Positions 61,744-64,000 of a DNA stretch of 64,000 bases are shown here, piece by piece. Position 1 is the first letter of the stretch; each line of letters begins with the position of its first letter. Below the pieces are notes generated by a model that was not told the origin of the DNA, ran no database searches, and worked only from the letters and a program-made list of their open reading frames with translations. Source of the stretch: Dysosmobacter welbionis (lineage in GTDB: Bacteria; Bacillota; Clostridia; Oscillospirales; Oscillospiraceae); contig NZ_CP034413.3 in the NCBI RefSeq assembly GCF_005121165.3, forward strand, positions 248,001 to 312,000. The letters are read 5' to 3'. Position numbers and translations under genes: made by a program.

Positions 61744-62643
61744 TCAGCTGCCCTGCTCCCAGCCCACAGTCAGCTGCTCCTCTTCCAGCATCCGCTCGTG
61801 GGCCTGCTCGGCCAGTATCTGTACACTGTCCCGAATGCGTTCCTGCGTGACCTGATACAGCCTGCGCAGACAGCGGGGGTTGCTCTTGTCCCCATCCACC
61901 CGGGCATCCCTGCACAGAGTCCGGATCTCTCCGCTCACCTGGGTCCTCCGCATGGGGCGGCCGCTTCGGGTGACGAATACCGGCCCCGCAGTGATCCCCA
62001 CCCGCCGGAGATAGACTGCCAACTCCTTCTGCAGACAGGCAGGAATCAGGACGTACTGCGCTCTGCCGTCACAGGCGGTCAGAACACGTCCCTCCTCCAC
62101 CGCCCGGACCATCACCCGGTTCAGCTCACTTACGCGGATCCCTGTCAGGGCAAAGACCTTCACCATCAGATACGTACGCTCCCGGCCCAGATTCCGGGCT
62201 GTGGCCAGCAGGCGCAGATACTCAGTCCGGCTCAACTCCGGCTGGATCTCCTCTTCGGTGTCCAGCTGGCCGATCAGCTGCAGATCCCGCCGCCCCAGAT
62301 AGGCCAGCAGCCCATTGGCGGCGGACACATGGGTGTTGGCTGTACCGGGCGAGTAGCCTTCCCGCAGCAAGGCGGCGCGCCAGAGCTCCAGTGTGTCTGC
62401 AGCCACCCGCTTGTCCTCCGGAAGAAAGTGGTAAAACGCCTCCAGCTTGGGGCGGTAGACCTGGATCGTCTCCCGCCGGCGGCCCCGGGCCGCCAAGCTG
62501 TCCAGATACCGGCAGACTTCTTCCCAGGTAACTGTCAGCTCCGCCGGCGCCGCGGTCCTGTCCTGTAGTGCCGTTTCCATCGCCTCACGCATTGGGCATT
62601 CTCTCCTCTCCAAAGCCGCTTTCACTGTCTGAATGCTTTCCAA
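61744..62643 (-). CDS. Tyrosine recombinase-like protein lacking the catalytic tyrosine motif
   Basis: 299 residues. The N-terminal core-binding domain (TWEEVCRYLDSLAARGRRRE) and the first catalytic Arg (FALTGIRVSELNRV) are typical of Xer-like recombinases. Box II reads NPRCLRRLYQ, where active enzymes have HxLRH, and the block LGHSSIETTRIY present in its neighbour is missing: the sequence jumps from RRLYQVTQERIRDS to AEQAHERMLEEEQ. It therefore has no nucleophile. The start is a TTG at 62643, with GGAGGAG four to six bases before it. It lies between the invertible promoter and the CnaB gene, so it would be co-expressed in the ON state and may regulate or bind the sites. Confidence 0.75.
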   Translation of the reverse strand: MESIQTVKAALERRECPMREAMETALQDRTAAPAELTVTWEEVCRYLDSLAARGRRRETIQVYRPKLEAFYHFLPEDKRVAADTLELWRAALLREGYSPGTANTHVSAANGLLAYLGRRDLQLIGQLDTEEEIQPELSRTEYLRLLATARNLGRERTYLMVKVFALTGIRVSELNRVMVRAVEEGRVLTACDGRAQYVLIPACLQKELAVYLRRVGITAGPVFVTRSGRPMRRTQVSGEIRTLCRDARVDGDKSNPRCLRRLYQVTQERIRDSVQILAEQAHERMLEEEQLTVGWEQGS

Positions 62644-62672
62644 ATATCTCCTCCGTATCCATCTCTTTCCGA

Positions 62673-62702
62673 TTTACAACAGAACAATGATTCTGTTGTA
62701 AA
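62673..62702. repeat. Inverted recombination site, left (IRL of the inverton)
   Basis: TTTACAACAGAA, spacer CAATGA, TTCTGTTGTAAA: perfect 12-bp arms around a six-base spacer, the form of a tyrosine recombinase core site. Its spacer is the complement of that in the right site, so the two are in inverted orientation. Confidence 0.85.
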
Positions 62703-62894
62703 CCTGTCATCAGCTGGAAATACGGTGCCAGAGCACGAAGAGTCGGTTTTGGCCGAAACGGCACCTTTCCCTTTTGGGCCGCAAAATTGGAATCCTCAAA
62801 AAATCCAAACCGCAAAAAAAGGACGTTGCTTTTGTAGTTTTTTTGTTTTATACTAACTATATTCCAATGTATGTAGTGGAGAGAGCTTTGTCGA
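62703..62894 (+). other. Invertible DNA segment (192 bp)
   Basis: No gene. It lies between the inverted sites at 62673-62702 and 62895-62925 and contains one good promoter, on the plus strand. In the given orientation that promoter points away from the recombinase-like gene and the CnaB gene; in the opposite orientation it would transcribe both. Confidence 0.8.
62826..62854 (+). promoter_or_regulatory. Promoter inside the invertible segment (OFF orientation)
   Basis: TTGCTT (62826-62831), exactly 17 bases, TATACT (62849-62854). Transcription would begin about 62861 and run across the right site into the 3' end of the active recombinase gene, antisense to it. Confidence 0.7.
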
Positions 62895-62925
62895 TTTACA
62901 ACAGAATCATTGTTTTGTTGTTAAA
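62895..62925. repeat. Inverted recombination site, right (IRR of the inverton)
   Basis: TTTACAACAGAA, spacer TCATTG, TTTTGTTGTTAAA. Read against the complement of the left site, 20 bases match without a gap (TTTACAACAGAATCATTGTT). The outer arm overlaps the stop codon of the recombinase at 62921. Confidence 0.85.
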
Positions 62926-63763
62926 CGATCAGCCGCATTTTTTCCAGAATCTGTTCATGGGCCCTGGCGCTCACTGCCACATAAATCCGGGTTGTCTCAA
63001 TGGAGGAATGGCCCAGAAGGTCCGCCAGATGCGCCAGATCCTTCTCCTGTTCATAAAAGCACTTGGCGAACAGGTGCCGCAGATTGTGCGGGAATACCTT
63101 TTCCGGCATCACGCCGGCCTCCCGGCAGAGGGTTTTCATTTCATGCCAGATGTTGCTGCGGTCCAGGGGCCGCCCGGTGCGGGTGCGGAACAGGGGCCCC
63201 TCCTGGATATCCTGCGCCCTGGCATACCGCCGCAGGCGTTCCGCCAGTTCCTGCGGCAGCAGGACGGTCCGGCACTTTCCCTTCAGCCGGATCTCCGTCC
63301 GGCCAGCACGCAGGGCCTCCGCCGTGATGAAGCGCAGTTCGCTCACCCGGATACCGGTGGCGCAGATCGTCAGCATCACGTGGTACAGCCGCTGGTTCTT
63401 GCGCCCCTTGGCAATAGAGAGCAGCCGGCGGTACTCCGACTCCGTCAGGTCCCGCTGCTCCTCCCGAAACGCCCGCCGCTGAACCTTCAGCAACTTCACC
63501 TCGCAGTGCTCCGCTCCACAGAACCGCAGATACGCGTTCACAGCAGAGAGCTTGTTGTTGACCGTCAGAGCCCTGTACTGCTGCTGCAGGCGCTCCCGGT
63601 ATGCCAGAACACCCGCCTTGGTCACCGGGGCGCCGCACAGAGCCAGTCGCAGCTGTTCCGCCTCCTGCACGTATTTTTCCACTGTGGCACGGGCTTTCTC
63701 GTTTTCCACCAGAAATTCCCGGAACGCGGAGATAGACTGTCCTGTGAGCGTGATTTCTTCCAT
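62921..63763 (-). CDS. Tyrosine recombinase, probable invertase of the adjacent switch
   Basis: 280 residues. A compact Xer-like recombinase with a complete active site: TICATGIRVSELRF (first Arg), KGKCRTVLLP with the hairpin Lys, FPHNLRHLF (His and second Arg), LLGHSSIETTRIYV (His and nucleophilic Tyr). The ATG at 63763 follows GGGAGGAG; the 33 codons above it have no similarity. The stop lies inside the right inversion site, and the segment between the sites is next to it, so it is the natural enzyme for the inversion. It is a paralogue of the degenerate protein at 61744. Confidence 0.87.
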   Translation of the reverse strand: MEEITLTGQSISAFREFLVENEKARATVEKYVQEAEQLRLALCGAPVTKAGVLAYRERLQQQYRALTVNNKLSAVNAYLRFCGAEHCEVKLLKVQRRAFREEQRDLTESEYRRLLSIAKGRKNQRLYHVMLTICATGIRVSELRFITAEALRAGRTEIRLKGKCRTVLLPQELAERLRRYARAQDIQEGPLFRTRTGRPLDRSNIWHEMKTLCREAGVMPEKVFPHNLRHLFAKCFYEQEKDLAHLADLLGHSSIETTRIYVAVSARAHEQILEKMRLIV

Positions 63764-63880
63764 CTTGACTCCTCCCAAATCCGCCCGCACAGACGCGGGT
63801 ATTTTTTGTAAGCATACCCAAAATGGCGTCGGATATGTTCCGCCTATGGAGATGCTTTCCAAAAAAGTTCCGAATTGCGC

Positions 63881-63918
63881 AAAAAGGCAGCCCGCGGAGA
63901 ATCCCTCCGCGGGCTGCC
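63881..63918 (-). terminator. Terminator of the gene at the window edge
   Basis: GGCAGCCCGCGGAG (63886-63899) and its complement (63905-63918) form a 14-bp stem, followed on the minus strand by TTTTT. It is placed 20 bases after the stop of the partial minus-strand gene. Confidence 0.85.
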
Positions 63919-63938
63919 TTACAGTATGCTGTTGTTTT

Positions 63939-64000
63939 TTATCGGCCTCCCCAGACCCGGTAGAGCTCGCTTCCCCGTTCCCGCAGGCGCTCGTTCAGCC
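63939..64000 (-). CDS. 3' end of an unidentified gene
   Basis: Only the last 20 codons are inside the window (LNERLRERGSELYRVWGGR, then TAA). The frame is open to the window edge and a strong terminator follows. Too little is present to name a family. Confidence 0.55.
   Translation of the reverse strand, partial: LNERLRERGSELYRVWGGR

Overview
The window looks like the chromosome of a Gram-positive gut anaerobe of the Clostridia (Oscillospiraceae-like). Reasons: a type I-C CRISPR locus, clostridial mobilisable-element genes (DUF6809, DUF6550, a MobP-type relaxase, a Tn916-like integrase), a cell-wall-anchored CnaB protein, and clear Shine-Dalgarno sequences. This is inference from gene content; no species marker is present. 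Codon and base use shift sharply between modules (GC-rich Cas, Wadjet and adhesin genes; AT-rich Gabija, CBASS and R-M genes), as expected for an island built by repeated transfer.

Layout. (1) 1-7.2 kb: type I-C CRISPR-Cas (cas3 3' end, cas5c, cas8c with an internal cas11c start, cas7c, cas4, cas1, cas2) and a 10-repeat array whose far end runs into a broken IS3-family transposase. (2) 7.8-12.5 kb: a 1570-residue Avs-like STAND NTPase with an N-terminal PD-(D/Q)xK nuclease. (3) 12.7-14.1 kb: an intact IS3-family element. (4) 14.2-18.8 kb: an AAA/PD-(D/E)XK protein, two overlapping tyrosine recombinases and two small accessory genes. (5) 19.0-26.4 kb: a LlaJI-like restriction-modification operon (HTH protein, two C5 methyltransferases, McrB, McrC) bracketed by 13-bp tandem repeats. 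(6) 26.4-32.4 kb: a mobilisable element (membrane sigma-like protein, Rep-like HTH protein, MobC-like protein, relaxase, Xis, Int). (7) 32.4-36.6 kb: Gabija, whose GajA has an extra zinc ribbon and whose leader holds a terminator. (8) 36.7-44.7 kb: tRNA-Pro(UGG), several attachment-site remnants, then Wadjet JetABCD between two 248-bp direct repeats. (9) 44.7-53.1 kb: gene fragments, then type II CBASS (Cap4, CD-NTase, Cap2, Cap3) between two 332-bp direct repeats, a DUF4417 gene and tRNA-Pro(CGG). (10) 53.2-63.8 kb: a giant CnaB surface protein (about 2800 residues, split by a frameshift) and two tyrosine recombinases flanking a 192-bp segment with a promoter between inverted recombination sites: a probable phase-variation switch, drawn here in the OFF orientation.

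How it works together: at least six known or likely defence systems (I-C, Avs-like, LlaJI-like, Gabija, Wadjet, CBASS) lie within 51 kb, each with its own promoter and several inside recombination scars, so the region is a modular defence island with tRNA-Pro as one integration hotspot. The most novel items are the inverton, the repeat-bracketed Wadjet and CBASS cassettes, a thrice-repeated promoter-like motif next to a membrane-bound sigma-like protein, and the attenuated Gabija leader.

Caution: cas5c, the CD-NTase gene and the adhesin gene each lack exactly one G in a short G run. These may be real mutations or homopolymer errors in the assembly. No database search was possible; family names rest on motif recognition.
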